Shown piece by piece: positions 10,041-18,887 of a DNA stretch of 54,992 nt; positions within the stretch are counted from its first letter, which is position 1; every line of letters begins with the position of its first letter. The translations under genes and the position numbers were made by a program. Location of the stretch: NCBI GenBank assembly GCA_015065615.1, contig SVPY01000018.1, forward strand, positions 1-54,992. The letters run 5' to 3'. The notes under the pieces were generated by a model. It did not search any database. It was not told the origin of the DNA and worked only from the letters and a program-made list of their open reading frames with translations. This stretch comes from Oscillospiraceae bacterium. GTDB lineage: Bacteria; Bacillota; Clostridia; Oscillospirales; Acutalibacteraceae.

Positions 10041-10072
10041 AAACCCGTAAGGAAAATCCTTACGGGTTTTTT
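10041..10072. terminator. Bidirectional terminator between the DUF3006 gene and rubrerythrin
   Basis: A 13-bp perfect stem (AAACCCGTAAGGA with its complement, 3-base loop) is flanked by A-runs on the left and T-runs on the right. It can therefore end both the plus-strand ftsK operon and the minus-strand rubrerythrin transcript. Confidence 0.9.
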
Positions 10073-10086
10073 ATTGCCGTTTTTAA

Positions 10087-10626
10087 TTAATAGTTAGCTT
10101 CGTGAAGCTCGAAATAAGCCTGAGGATGAGCGCATACGGGGCAGAGGACGGGGGCGTTGGTGCCAACCATAATATGACCGCAGTTGCGGCATTCCCATAC
10201 TTTAACTTCGCTCTTAGCGAAAACCTGCTGTGTTTCCACGTTCTTTAAAAGTGCACGGTAGCGCTCTTCGTGAGTTTTCTCTATAGCGGCAACCATTCTG
10301 AATTTGTTTGCAAGCTCGGTAAAGCCCTCTTTTTCGGCTGTATCAGCAAAACCTGCATACATATCAGTCCACTCGTAATTTTCGCCAGCAGCGGCAGAGC
10401 CTAAGTTTTCGGCTGTAGTACCAATACCGTCAAGCTCCTTAAACCACATTTTTGCGTGCTCTTTTTCATTGTCGGCTGTTTTCTGGAATAAAGCAGCAAT
10501 CTGCTCAAAACCTTCCTTCTTAGCCTTTGAAGCAAAATAAGTGTACTTATTTCTTGCTTCAGATTCACCTGAAAAAGCAGCTCTTAAATTTTTTTCTGTC
10601 TGTGTACCTGCATATTTGTTTGCCAT
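10087..10626 (-). CDS. rbr: Rubrerythrin
   Basis: A non-haem diiron peroxidase of anaerobes that reduces hydrogen peroxide with electrons from rubredoxin or NADH oxidoreductases. The N-terminal ferritin-like four-helix domain contains [15 protein letters not shown] and later KTHEERY with glutamate/histidine iron ligands. The C-terminal rubredoxin-like domain has CRNCG and CPVC, four cysteines for one iron. At 179 residues it is a full-length classic rubrerythrin. It follows a DtxR-type regulator by 34 bases and has its own AGGAGG site, so it is probably read from the same transcript. Confidence 0.95.
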   Translation of the reverse strand: MANKYAGTQTEKNLRAAFSGESEARNKYTYFASKAKKEGFEQIAALFQKTADNEKEHAKMWFKELDGIGTTAENLGSAAAGENYEWTDMYAGFADTAEKEGFTELANKFRMVAAIEKTHEERYRALLKNVETQQVFAKSEVKVWECRNCGHIMVGTNAPVLCPVCAHPQAYFELHEANY

Positions 10627-10660
10627 TTTATTTTCCTCCTAAAAATTTATAATATAATTA

Positions 10661-11029
10661 TTAATTAAATTTATATAAATTATTCTTTATGGCCTCAAAA
10701 GATTTATCGCTTATTGCATGTTCCAATTTACATGCATCCGCTTTTGCAGTTTCTTCATCAACACCTAAACATATGAGAAGATTTGATAAAATAGTGTGGC
10801 GCTCATATATTTTTACGCCTATTTCAAGCCCTATATCCGTTAGAGAAATGAAACCATCTTTATCTATAGTGATATATCCGCCTTTTTTCAGAAGCCCCAT
10901 AGCGCGGCTGATGCTTGGTTTGGAGTAACCCATATATTCGCACACGTCAATACTTCTCACGTGGGGATTTTTCCTTGTCAAAACGTATATAGATTCAAGG
11001 TACATTTCACCTGATTCCTGTAAACCCAT
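10661..11029 (-). CDS. DtxR/MntR-family metal-dependent repressor
   Basis: A 122-residue protein with an N-terminal winged helix-turn-helix (SGEMYLESIYVL through SIDVCEYMGYSKPSISRAMGLL) and a dimerisation/metal-binding region (RHTILSNLLICLGVDEETA, CKLEHAISDKSFEAI). It lacks the C-terminal SH3 domain, which is the MntR-like arrangement. Such proteins bind Fe(II) or Mn(II) and repress metal uptake. Which metal it senses cannot be decided. It sits between rodA and rubrerythrin with gaps of about 30 bases, which points to control of oxidative-stress iron handling. Confidence 0.88.
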   Translation of the reverse strand: MGLQESGEMYLESIYVLTRKNPHVRSIDVCEYMGYSKPSISRAMGLLKKGGYITIDKDGFISLTDIGLEIGVKIYERHTILSNLLICLGVDEETAKADACKLEHAISDKSFEAIKNNLYKFN

Positions 11030-11056
11030 TTAAAGTACTCCTTATTTTATTTCATT

Positions 11057-12271
11057 TTATAAATTATGTTCTTTCAGCTTATCGTATCTCAGCCTTACTT
11101 TATCCCTTGCATTAAGCCTTACTTCGCCGTGGTCGTTTCTTCTCATATACACATTCTGAATAAGTCCTATTCCGAAATAGAGACAGGCTGCGGATGAACC
11201 GCCCGCGCTGAAGAAGGGGAGGGTAACACCCATAACGGGCAAAATCGCAAGGCACATACCTATATTTGTTACGGTCTGGAAAGCAACAAGTCCGAAAAAT
11301 CCGATACAGATGTATTTACCCATATCATCTCTTGCTTTTGAAGCAATCTGAACCAGCCTTATCATAAGCACAAAAAGTAAAAGAATCAGAAAACTGCATC
11401 CGATAAATCCGAATTCTTCACCTGCAACAGAGAATATAAAGTCGCTGTGCTGGAAAGTAACGGCATTGGTTTCAACTCTGGGTCCCTGAAAATATCCGTA
11501 CCCGAAAAATCCGCCGCTGCCTATTGAAATTCTGCCCTGATACTGCTGGTAGCCTTCATTCATTGCAATAGTAGGGTCATCAAGATTATAAACCGACGTA
11601 AATCTTAATATCTGATATTCACTTAATACGAATTTCCAGATAAAAGGAAACACTACCAAAATAGCGCCGAAGAGTATGGCGAAATATCTTAAATGAACAC
11701 CTGCCACTATACTCATAAAAATAAATATAGCAAAGAACACAAAGCCTGCGCCGTCATCACCCTGTTCATGGCACAGGAAAAAAGGAATGAAAGCGTGAAT
11801 GCCAAGAGAAATAACACTTAAAACCTGATTAAGCTTTCCCGAATTTTTCAAAATATCAAGGTGCTTTGCATAAGTGATAATAAATAAAATCTTTACAAGC
11901 TCACTTGACTGGAAGGTTCTGCCTGCAATATTTATCCAAGCAGTTGCATTAACACCGCCGCTGCCGGAAATATTAACACCGAAAAGCATAGTGTAAATCA
12001 GAAAGAAAACAGAAAAAACGGCTATAAGCACCCAGTAATTGGATATGGTTTTATAGTCGATAACCGTAAAGAAAAAGGCGCCGACAAGACCTAAAAGTAC
12101 GGCAATAAGCTGTGTTTCAAAGTAATCGGTATTTGTAGCTCTTGAAACACTTTTTAAAAGCAAAAGCGCGAATACCGATATAATAATTATTATTGTCCAC
12201 AGTATGTGGTCAGATTCCGTAAAAAATCTTTTTAAAGATAATATCAAATGATTCTTTTTTATACTTTGCAT
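11057..12271 (-). CDS. rodA: RodA/FtsW/SpoVE-family cell-wall polymerase
   Basis: An integral membrane SEDS glycosyltransferase that polymerises lipid II into peptidoglycan with a class B penicillin-binding protein. About ten membrane segments are visible. Family blocks include SSELVKILFI, the acidic loop HEQGDDGAGFVF that should contain the catalytic Asp, YQQYQGRISIGSGGFFG and the C-terminal PFFSAGGSSAACLYFGIGL. The ATG at 12271 is chosen because the reading frame further upstream (a TTG at 12349) runs through a 14-bp tandem repeat and has no ribosome site. RodA, FtsW and SpoVE cannot be separated with certainty here. Confidence 0.85.
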   Translation of the reverse strand: MQSIKKNHLILSLKRFFTESDHILWTIIIIISVFALLLLKSVSRATNTDYFETQLIAVLLGLVGAFFFTVIDYKTISNYWVLIAVFSVFFLIYTMLFGVNISGSGGVNATAWINIAGRTFQSSELVKILFIITYAKHLDILKNSGKLNQVLSVISLGIHAFIPFFLCHEQGDDGAGFVFFAIFIFMSIVAGVHLRYFAILFGAILVVFPFIWKFVLSEYQILRFTSVYNLDDPTIAMNEGYQQYQGRISIGSGGFFGYGYFQGPRVETNAVTFQHSDFIFSVAGEEFGFIGCSFLILLLFVLMIRLVQIASKARDDMGKYICIGFFGLVAFQTVTNIGMCLAILPVMGVTLPFFSAGGSSAACLYFGIGLIQNVYMRRNDHGEVRLNARDKVRLRYDKLKEHNL

Positions 12272-12280
12272 ATTTAAAAA

Positions 12281-12308
12281 TAAACTTCCCTGAATAAACT
12301 TCCCTGAA
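12281..12308. repeat. Perfect 14-bp tandem repeat in the rodA leader
   Basis: TAAACTTCCCTGAA occurs twice head to tail. On the minus strand each copy contains GGGAAG, a weak ribosome-site-like core, 10-30 bases upstream of the preferred rodA ATG. The unit is not a multiple of three, which argues against the region being coding. Confidence 0.7.
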
Positions 12309-12377
12309 TTAATCTGTTTAGATAATAATAACACTTTTTTCTTTATCAATCAACAAAAATTTATCTAAGTATTACAC

Positions 12378-12406
12378 TTTACTTATCACAAAATTTATAT
12401 TATAAT
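12378..12406 (+). promoter_or_regulatory. Promoter of the fhs operon
   Basis: TTTACT, 17 bases, TATAAT, about 50 bases upstream of the fhs start and divergent from rodA. Confidence 0.7.
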
Positions 12407-12454
12407 GAATTTGGTATTTCAAATTAATTTGTTTTTCAGAAAGGAAAATTGAAA

Positions 12455-14134
12455 ATGCTCACAGATATCGAAATTGCTCAGCAGGCCAAACTTACTCCCA
12501 TAGCAAAAATTGCCGAAAACCTCGGTATACAGGAGGAAGAACTTGAATTATACGGCAGATATAAAGCTAAGATAAATAGTTCTCTCTTTGAAAGATTAAA
12601 GGATAAGAAAAACGGTAAGCTCATTCTTGTTACAGCTATCAACCCCACACCTGCAGGTGAAGGTAAAACAACTACTACAGCAGGTCTCGGCCAGGCTATG
12701 GCAAAAATCGGTAAGAACGCTATTATTGCTTTAAGAGAACCTTCCTTAGGTCCCGTTTTCGGTGTTAAGGGCGGCGCAGCAGGCGGCGGTTACTCTCAGG
12801 TTCTTCCTATGGAAGATATTAACCTCCACTTCACAGGCGATATGCACGCTATCACATCTGCAAATAACCTTCTTTGCGCTATGCTCGATAACCATATGCA
12901 GCAGGGCAACGTACTTGGCATCGACCAGAGAAGAATCCTCATCAAGAGATGCCTTGATATGAACGACCGTGCACTCAGAAACGTAATCGTAGGTCTCGGT
13001 GGCAAAATCAACGGTGTTCCCAGAGAAGATGGTTTCATCATTACTGTAGCAAGTGAAGTAATGGCTATTCTTTGCCTTTCTAACGATATAGAAGATCTTA
13101 AAAAGAGACTCGGCAACATTCTTATTGCTTATAAGTACGACGGTACTCCCGTATTTGCAAGAGATATCAACGCAGACGGCGCTATGGCAGCACTCTTAAA
13201 GGATGCTATCAAGCCCAACCTCGTTCAGACACTTGAAGGTACACCTGCAGTTATGCACGGCGGTCCTTTTGCTAACATTGCACATGGCTGTAACTCCATT
13301 ATGGCTACAAAGCTCGGTTTAAAGCTCGCAGACTACTGCATTACAGAGGCAGGCTTCGGTTCCGACCTCGGTGCTGAAAAGTTCCTTGATATCAAGTGCC
13401 GTTTCGCTGGCTTAAAGCCCTCCTGCGTAGTAGTTGTTGCTACTGTAAGAGCTCTTAAGTATAACGGCGGCGTATTAAAGGCAGACCTCGCTAACGAGAA
13501 CGTAGAAGCTCTCAAGAAGGGTATCGTAAACATGAAAGCTCACGTTGAAAACATGCACAAGTACGGTATTCCCGTTGTTGTTGCTATCAACCGCTTCCAT
13601 ACCGATACAGATGCTGAACTTCAGGTTATCGATTCCTGCTGTAAGGAATTAGGCGTTAACTACGCTCTCAGCGAAGTATTCGCTAAAGGCGGCGAAGGCG
13701 GCGTAGAGCTTGCTAAGGCAGTTTGCTCCGTTATCGATGGTGATGAGGATACAAGCAAGAACTTTGCTCCTATTTATCCTCTTGATATCACAATTGAAGA
13801 AAAAATCAAGACTATTGCTACAAAGATCTATGGTGCTGACGACGTTATGTTCACAGCTCAGGCTCAGAAGGCTTTAAAGGAAATCAAGGCTCTCGGCGGC
13901 GACGCTATGCCCGTATGTATTGCTAAAACACAGTATTCACTTTCCGATAATGCTTCTCTTCTCGGCAGACCCGAAGGCTTCACAGTTACAATCCGTGACT
14001 TACGCCTCTCCAACGGTGCCGGCTTCGTAGTTGCTTACGCTGGCGACATTATGACAATGCCCGGTCTTCCCAAGGTTCCCGCTGCTGAAAAAATCGACGT
14101 TGATGAAAACTCAATGATTCACGGTTTATTCTAA
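12455..14134 (+). CDS. fhs: Formate-tetrahydrofolate ligase
   Basis: Makes 10-formyl-THF from formate, THF and ATP, feeding one-carbon metabolism for purines and, in acetogens, the methyl branch of the Wood-Ljungdahl pathway. The ATP-binding loop [17 protein letters not shown] and the family block [20 protein letters not shown] are intact. Length is as expected (about 555 residues). The ATG is preferred over a TTG two codons earlier because it is better spaced from AAAGGA. Codon choice (many CTC, AAG and GCT codons) differs from neighbouring genes and suggests strong expression. No other one-carbon enzyme is in the window. Confidence 0.97.
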   Translation: MLTDIEIAQQAKLTPIAKIAENLGIQEEELELYGRYKAKINSSLFERLKDKKNGKLILVTAINPTPAGEGKTTTTAGLGQAMAKIGKNAIIALREPSLGPVFGVKGGAAGGGYSQVLPMEDINLHFTGDMHAITSANNLLCAMLDNHMQQGNVLGIDQRRILIKRCLDMNDRALRNVIVGLGGKINGVPREDGFIITVASEVMAILCLSNDIEDLKKRLGNILIAYKYDGTPVFARDINADGAMAALLKDAIKPNLVQTLEGTPAVMHGGPFANIAHGCNSIMATKLGLKLADYCITEAGFGSDLGAEKFLDIKCRFAGLKPSCVVVVATVRALKYNGGVLKADLANENVEALKKGIVNMKAHVENMHKYGIPVVVAINRFHTDTDAELQVIDSCCKELGVNYALSEVFAKGGEGGVELAKAVCSVIDGDEDTSKNFAPIYPLDITIEEKIKTIATKIYGADDVMFTAQAQKALKEIKALGGDAMPVCIAKTQYSLSDNASLLGRPEGFTVTIRDLRLSNGAGFVVAYAGDIMTMPGLPKVPAAEKIDVDENSMIHGLF

Positions 14135-14135
14135 T

Positions 14136-14567
14136 ATGCAAACTTTTATAACAAATTCCTATAAAGAAACCGAGGAATTTGCTTCAAATTTCTCAAAAAA
14201 TCTTCGCCCCGGTGACGTAATCGCCTATGAAGGTTCAATGGGAATGGGAAAAACAGTTTTTACACGAGGAATAATTAAAGGACTTGGAGGCGACGACGTT
14301 GTCTCCAGTCCCACATTTGCTCTTGTAAACGAATATGAAACTCCGCTTTGCCCTGTATATCATTTTGATATGTACAGGGTAAATACCTATGATGACCTTT
14401 ATTCCACAGGCTTTTTCGATTACCTTGAAAACGGTTCCATTCTTCTTATCGAATGGAGCGAAAATATTTACGAAGCTCTGCCCGAAAACACGGTATTTGT
14501 AAATATCAGTAAGGGTGAAGAGGAAAATAAACGTACCATCACCATCCGCACAATGGCGGAGGAGTGA
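14136..14567 (+). CDS. tsaE: tRNA t6A biosynthesis ATPase TsaE
   Basis: A small ATPase of the TsaBDE complex that installs N6-threonylcarbamoyladenosine at position 37 of ANN-decoding tRNAs. The P-loop GSMGMGKTVFTRG lies near residue 33, followed by SSPTFALVNEY and HFDMYR, both hallmarks of the family. It starts 1 base after the fhs stop, so translation is probably coupled, and its partner tsaB follows. The operon lacks tsaD and tsaC, which must be elsewhere. Confidence 0.95.
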   Translation: MQTFITNSYKETEEFASNFSKNLRPGDVIAYEGSMGMGKTVFTRGIIKGLGGDDVVSSPTFALVNEYETPLCPVYHFDMYRVNTYDDLYSTGFFDYLENGSILLIEWSENIYEALPENTVFVNISKGEEENKRTITIRTMAEE

Positions 14568-14585
14568 TTAAGAAAGGAAATCAAA

Positions 14586-15293
14586 TTGAAAATACTTTCT
14601 ATAGATTCATCTACAAAAGCGGCATCCGCAGCTATAGTTGATAACGGTAAAATACTGGCTGAATATTTTTTAAACACGGGCTTTACCCACAGCCAGACTC
14701 TTATGCCTATAATTGAGCACGTGTTAAAAGAAAGCGGCAGTATGCTGAATGATACGGATTTTATATCCGTTACTTTAGGCCCCGGTTCATTTACCGGCGT
14801 AAGAATCGGCGTAGCTTCCGCCAAGGGACTTGCCTTCAGTGAAAACCTCCCCGTAATAGGCGTATCCGCCCTTGAAGCGTTGGCTTATAATTTATCAGGT
14901 TTAAAAGGCGAATTCCTTATATCACCCGTAATCGATGCTAGATGCGGTCAGGTTTATAACGCTCTATTTAAGTACAGTAACGGAAATATCGAAAGAATTA
15001 CCGAGGACAGAGTAATAAAAATCACTGATCTTGCAGATTGTGTAAAGGAATGTGATTTACCCGTATATATAATCGGCGATGGTACAGCGCCTTGTTTAAA
15101 AGAGGTTTCTTTCCCCGAGGTATTAACTGTTCCTGCAGCTCTTTCTGAAATCAGAGCTTCGTCTGCTGCTTTAGCTTCAATAAAAATATTTGAAGAAAAA
15201 GGCGCTTGCGATTCAGCTTCAATTCAGCCAATTTACTTGCAGCTTCCTCAGGCTACAAGAGAATTAAAAAAGAAAACAGAAAGCCAAAATTAA
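14586..15293 (+). CDS. tsaB: tRNA t6A biosynthesis protein TsaB
   Basis: A non-catalytic ASKHA-fold partner that forms a heterodimer with TsaD in t6A synthesis. The N-terminus KILSIDSSTKAASAAI and the signature LGPGSFTGVRIGVASAKGLA are diagnostic. At 235 residues it is a normal length. The start is TTG with AAAGGA 8 bases upstream, a pattern also seen in ftsK. It lies directly after tsaE, the usual Bacillota order. Confidence 0.93.
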   Translation: MKILSIDSSTKAASAAIVDNGKILAEYFLNTGFTHSQTLMPIIEHVLKESGSMLNDTDFISVTLGPGSFTGVRIGVASAKGLAFSENLPVIGVSALEALAYNLSGLKGEFLISPVIDARCGQVYNALFKYSNGNIERITEDRVIKITDLADCVKECDLPVYIIGDGTAPCLKEVSFPEVLTVPAALSEIRASSAALASIKIFEEKGACDSASIQPIYLQLPQATRELKKKTESQN

Positions 15294-15315
15294 ATTTAAA
15301 AGGATCTACGTCAAA

Positions 15316-15765
15316 ATGAAAATTGCAATGGGTTGTGACCATGGCGGTTACAAATTAAAAGAATCTTTAAAAAAATATCTCAGCGATAAGGGTATTGAGA
15401 TTACCGATTTCGGCTGTTATGACGAAAAAAGCGTAGATTATCCCCATTTCGCTGCAAAAGCTGCAAGAAGCGTGGCAGCCGGTGAAAATAACTACGGTAT
15501 TCTTATCTGCTCAACAGGCATCGGCATCTCAATAGCAGCAAACAAAGTTAAAGGCATAAGAGCTGCTTTATGCGGTGACCTTCACTCTGCAGAAATGACA
15601 AGGCGCCACAATAACGCTAACGTACTTTGCCTTGGCGGCCATATTGTCACAGAGCAGATCGCATGTAAAATTGCCGATATATTCCTTAGCACAGAATTTG
15701 AAGGCGGCGAAAGACACGAAAGAAGAATAAAGCTTTTAAGCGATATTGAAGAAAATATTATTTAA
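15316..15765 (+). CDS. rpiB: Ribose-5-phosphate isomerase B
   Basis: Interconverts ribulose-5-phosphate and ribose-5-phosphate. The 149 residues match RpiB/LacAB, with the opening KIAMGCDHGGYKLKESL, the active-site cysteine in GILICSTGIGISIAANK and the phosphate-binding residues in RRHNNANVLCLGG. It supplies the ribose precursor of PRPP and sits 12 bases before upp, whose product uses PRPP, a sensible metabolic pair. Confidence 0.94.
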   Translation: MKIAMGCDHGGYKLKESLKKYLSDKGIEITDFGCYDEKSVDYPHFAAKAARSVAAGENNYGILICSTGIGISIAANKVKGIRAALCGDLHSAEMTRRHNNANVLCLGGHIVTEQIACKIADIFLSTEFEGGERHERRIKLLSDIEENII

Positions 15766-15777
15766 GGAGCGATAAAA

Positions 15778-16410
15778 ATGAAAGATAATATCTTTGTAAT
15801 GGATCACCCTCTTATTCAGCACAAGCTCACAATTTTAAGAGACAAACACACAGGTACCAAGCAGTTCCGTGAACTTGTTAACGAAATCGCTACACTTATC
15901 TGCTACGAAGCAACAAGAAACTGGCCTTTGCAGGACGTTGAGATCGAAACTCCCATGCAGAAGGCTGTAACAAAGGAAATAGCCGGTAAAAAAGTGGCTT
16001 TAGTTCCCATTTTAAGAGCAGGTCTCGGAATGGTAGACGGTATGCTCAATCTCGTTCCTTCCGCTAAAGTGGGTCATATCGGTCTTTACCGTGACCACGA
16101 AACTCTTCAGCCCGTTGAATACTACAATAAGCTTCCCGGTGATATTGAGGAAAGAGACGTTATGATTCTTGATCCCATGTTAGCTACAGGCGGCAGCGCT
16201 ATTGACGCCATAGGAATAGTTAAGAGAAGCAACCCCAAGAGCATAAAGTTCCTTTGTATTATCGCAGCTCCCGAAGGCTTAAAGGCACTTCACGAAGCAC
16301 ATCCCGACGTAGGTATTTACTGCGCGGCAGTTGACGAGAAGCTGAATGAAAACGGTTATATTCTTCCCGGTCTCGGCGATGCAGGCGACAGAATTTTCGG
16401 TACAAAATAA
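15778..16410 (+). CDS. upp: Uracil phosphoribosyltransferase
   Basis: Salvages uracil to UMP with PRPP. At 210 residues it is full length. The substrate loop [15 protein letters not shown], the PRPP-binding motif [15 protein letters not shown] and the C-terminal uracil site [11 protein letters not shown] are all present. It is the last gene of the fhs-tsaE-tsaB-rpiB-upp run and is followed by a terminator. Confidence 0.97.
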   Translation: MKDNIFVMDHPLIQHKLTILRDKHTGTKQFRELVNEIATLICYEATRNWPLQDVEIETPMQKAVTKEIAGKKVALVPILRAGLGMVDGMLNLVPSAKVGHIGLYRDHETLQPVEYYNKLPGDIEERDVMILDPMLATGGSAIDAIGIVKRSNPKSIKFLCIIAAPEGLKALHEAHPDVGIYCAAVDEKLNENGYILPGLGDAGDRIFGTK

Positions 16411-16431
16411 TTAATAAAATACGTAAAACCA

Positions 16432-16465
16432 AATGGCACTTTCTTTTTGAAAGCGTCATTTTTTA
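16432..16465 (+). terminator. Terminator after upp
   Basis: A stem of about 12 bp (AATGGCACTTTC against GAAAGCGTCATT, one wobble and one mismatch) with a TTTTT loop and a trailing T6 run. Confidence 0.75.
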
Positions 16466-16471
16466 TATGAA

Positions 16472-16509
16472 AAAACGGAGAACACCTCGTTATAAAGTGT
16501 CTCCGTTTT
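16472..16509. terminator. Second hairpin terminator, for the converging MazG-like gene
   Basis: AAAACGGAG...ACAC pairs with GTGT...CTCCGTTTT around a single bulged A. T-runs occur on both sides, longest on the minus strand, where the MazG-like transcript ends. Confidence 0.75.
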
Positions 16510-16549
16510 AATTTTATTAAAGGGGAGTGGGGGGAATATAAAGCACAAA

Positions 16550-16876
16550 TTACCAGCGGTTTATATTTCTTTCAAACTTCTTTGTGTATGCCTCTTTAAG
16601 TTCATCAGGAGTTATATTATAGCACAGCATTACGTCGTTATAATACATAAGCACGTCCGCCATCTCTTCAATAAGATCTTTTCTGAGATTTTCGTCTGTA
16701 GTAGCCTTATTAGCGCCGTTCTTTTTTATAACGTCAATAACTTCGCCTATTTCTCCAATCATCCACAAAAGCTTACTCTGGCCAACCTCTGGGCATATAG
16801 GCTCCCACTTATGCTTATATTTTTCATAAAGAGCCTTCTGCATTTCCTGCATTTCGTTTATACTGAATTCTGTCAT
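16550..16876 (-). CDS. MazG-like nucleotide pyrophosphohydrolase
   Basis: An all-alpha NTP pyrophosphatase of 108 residues. The magnesium-binding motif is visible as E42-x2-E45 in GEIGEVIDVIKKNG and E70-E71-x2-D74 in IEEMADVLMYYND, the order found in MazG and dUTPase/dCTPase relatives. Such enzymes remove non-canonical or excess NTPs. The exact nucleotide is unknown. It lies 20 bases downstream of an oxidoreductase gene on the same strand. Confidence 0.8.
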   Translation of the reverse strand: MTEFSINEMQEMQKALYEKYKHKWEPICPEVGQSKLLWMIGEIGEVIDVIKKNGANKATTDENLRKDLIEEMADVLMYYNDVMLCYNITPDELKEAYTKKFERNINRW

Positions 16877-16896
16877 AATAATTCTCCTTCACAAAA

Positions 16897-18027
16897 TTAA
16901 CCGATATGCCAGTTAAAGTCATTAATAAGTTCAGCTTTGCCGGATTTTGAGCTTCTTGCGCCTGCATCAAGAAGTGCAACACCGTTTAAATTGAATACAG
17001 GATCCTGCATCTCGTGAGCGTACTTACCTGTTTCTTTTAAATAAATATAGGAGTTAGCTACACCAAGCAGATGATCAGGCTGAGGATCGGGAGCAATGCA
17101 AGTAGTTTTATTTTCATCGTTTAAGAAAAGCATTACGCCATCCTTACCAATCCACATATCACCGAGTTCACCATGGAGAATAGGACCGTTAACACCCATA
17201 TCAGCATGACCCATGGAAGTCCAAGTACCTTCACAAATAGCAATAGCGGAAGGATAACGGGCTACGATAACAGATTCATCATCAGCATTACCTGCGTGAA
17301 CTGTAAAGTTACCGCGAAGTCCGTAAGCAGAAATAGCTTTTTCGCCAATAAACCAGGTGCTCATCAGGCAGCCGTATGCGCCAAAGTCTGTCATTGCACC
17401 GCCACCGGAAGCTAACTGATGCCACCATGTGCTGCCTCTTTCAGCTTCAGTTAATCCTACACCGCTTTCAGCAATACCGGGGTGCTTGGAGCCCTTACCT
17501 AAGGGACCCATATTACCGACTCTGCACTTGAATTCAATAAGCTTACCTACTGCACCTTCATCAAAAAGCTTTTTCATCTTTAAGTAAGCAGGGCTAAAAG
17601 GCATCATCCAGTTAATAAGCACCTTGTGACCGTAATGCTCCATTGAACGTACCATAGAAAGAGCGTGGTCAAGGTTCATAGCCATAGGCTTTTCTACAAA
17701 GCAGTCAATGCCTCTCTTACCGCATTCTTCAACAACTTCGGGGTGAAGGGCGTTTTCACAGCAAATAACTGCTAAGTCGGGTTTTTCTGCATCGAGCATC
17801 TCAAGGTAATTATCATAAACCTTGGGAATTTCAAATTTCTTTACGCAGTGAGCCTTATTCCAGTTTCTTGCAAACATACCGTCGGGGTTAAGCTCGGGAA
17901 TATAGGGTTTTGTATCCGCCGCTGCAACAATCTGGGTGCGGGGATGCTCATAGTAATAACCTGCAACACTGTTGATGTGCATATGGCAGAAACCAACAAG
18001 TGCAACTCTGTAAATTTTCTCGCTCAT
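16897..18027 (-). CDS. Gfo/Idh/MocA-family oxidoreductase
   Basis: An NAD(P)-dependent sugar or polyol dehydrogenase-type enzyme. The N-terminal Rossmann domain (VALVGFCHMHINSVAGYY, then AAADTKP) carries the family lysine in CFVEKPMAMN, and a C-terminal beta-sheet domain follows. The usual GxGxxG is altered to GFCHMH, so cofactor binding may be atypical. The second ATG, 2 codons in, is chosen because AGAGAGG lies 7 bases upstream of it but only 1 base from the first. The substrate cannot be assigned. A second, more canonical family member is at 42822. Confidence 0.85.
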   Translation of the reverse strand: MSEKIYRVALVGFCHMHINSVAGYYYEHPRTQIVAAADTKPYIPELNPDGMFARNWNKAHCVKKFEIPKVYDNYLEMLDAEKPDLAVICCENALHPEVVEECGKRGIDCFVEKPMAMNLDHALSMVRSMEHYGHKVLINWMMPFSPAYLKMKKLFDEGAVGKLIEFKCRVGNMGPLGKGSKHPGIAESGVGLTEAERGSTWWHQLASGGGAMTDFGAYGCLMSTWFIGEKAISAYGLRGNFTVHAGNADDESVIVARYPSAIAICEGTWTSMGHADMGVNGPILHGELGDMWIGKDGVMLFLNDENKTTCIAPDPQPDHLLGVANSYIYLKETGKYAHEMQDPVFNLNGVALLDAGARSSKSGKAELINDFNWHIG

Positions 18028-18170
18028 AAACATACCTCTCTTTATAGGCTTAAAGCCTTTTCTTTAATTTAATTATAGGGAATTGGAGCAATTTTGTAAA
18101 TATGCATTATTTTACTGAATTTTTGCAAAAATTCCGTTTTAATTAAAATAGTTGAATAATTAACAAAAAA

Positions 18171-18200
18171 ATCGCAGGAATTTACTCCTGCGATAATTTT
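18171..18200 (-). terminator. Terminator after the HD-domain gene
   Basis: A perfect 9-bp stem ATCGCAGGA/TCCTGCGAT with a 6-base loop, followed on the minus strand by T7. It ends the pepV-HD transcript just after the HD gene stop. Confidence 0.9.
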
Positions 18201-18878
18201 TTATAGTAATCTTGTATCGTTGATAATAAGTTCGAAATCAAGGCCCAGAACACCTGCAGAACGCCTGCACAAAACCATACGGTCAAGGAATATTTCAAAA
18301 TATTCCATAATGGGGCATATTGAGGTATCTATTTTAATATTAAATATACAGGTATTATTCTTGGTATCGATATCAAGGGCAGAACTTTCCACCGCAAAAT
18401 TAACTCTGTCGTGAATATCGCCTACAAGGTCGTTACCTCTTACCCTTGTGCGGCGCACATCGCTTTTATCGGCAATAATCAAAGCGGCGGCAACCGTATT
18501 TACGGGATACGCGGTTTTTTCATCGTGGTGGCCTATAGCGGCACAAACAACCGCAATCTCTTCGGGGTCCATATTAAGTTTATTTAATATGGTAAAAGCC
18601 ATTAATGCACCGCTGTGGGAGTGGTCTTCGCGGTTAATAACGTTACCTATATCGTGAATATAACCGGCAATTGCCGCAAGTTCACAGGTTCTTCTTGAGT
18701 GATTAAGCTTATAAAGAATACTGTAAGCAGTATCGCCGCTTTTTTTAGCGTGAGCAAAACCGTGCTCGGTGTAACCTATGGCTTCAAGGTTATCGTTACC
18801 TGCCGTAATATATGCTTTTATTTCGGGCGCGCTGAAAACCTCTTCGGGAGTAGGATAATTATAAACGCTGTTATTCAT
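18201..18878 (-). CDS. HD-domain metal-dependent phosphohydrolase
   Basis: A 225-residue protein whose first 140 residues form an HD domain. Ligand positions are visible as HGFAHAKKS, the paired HD in GYIHDIGN, DHSHSGA and GHHDEK, a set like that of HDIG-type hydrolases that cleave nucleotides or cyclic nucleotides. The C-terminal 80 residues are beta-rich and unlike known sensor domains. It follows the dipeptidase gene by 9 bases on the same strand. The substrate is unknown. Confidence 0.8.
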   Translation of the reverse strand: MNNSVYNYPTPEEVFSAPEIKAYITAGNDNLEAIGYTEHGFAHAKKSGDTAYSILYKLNHSRRTCELAAIAGYIHDIGNVINREDHSHSGALMAFTILNKLNMDPEEIAVVCAAIGHHDEKTAYPVNTVAAALIIADKSDVRRTRVRGNDLVGDIHDRVNFAVESSALDIDTKNNTCIFNIKIDTSICPIMEYFEIFLDRMVLCRRSAGVLGLDFELIINDTRLL

Positions 18879-18887
18879 AATTTCACC

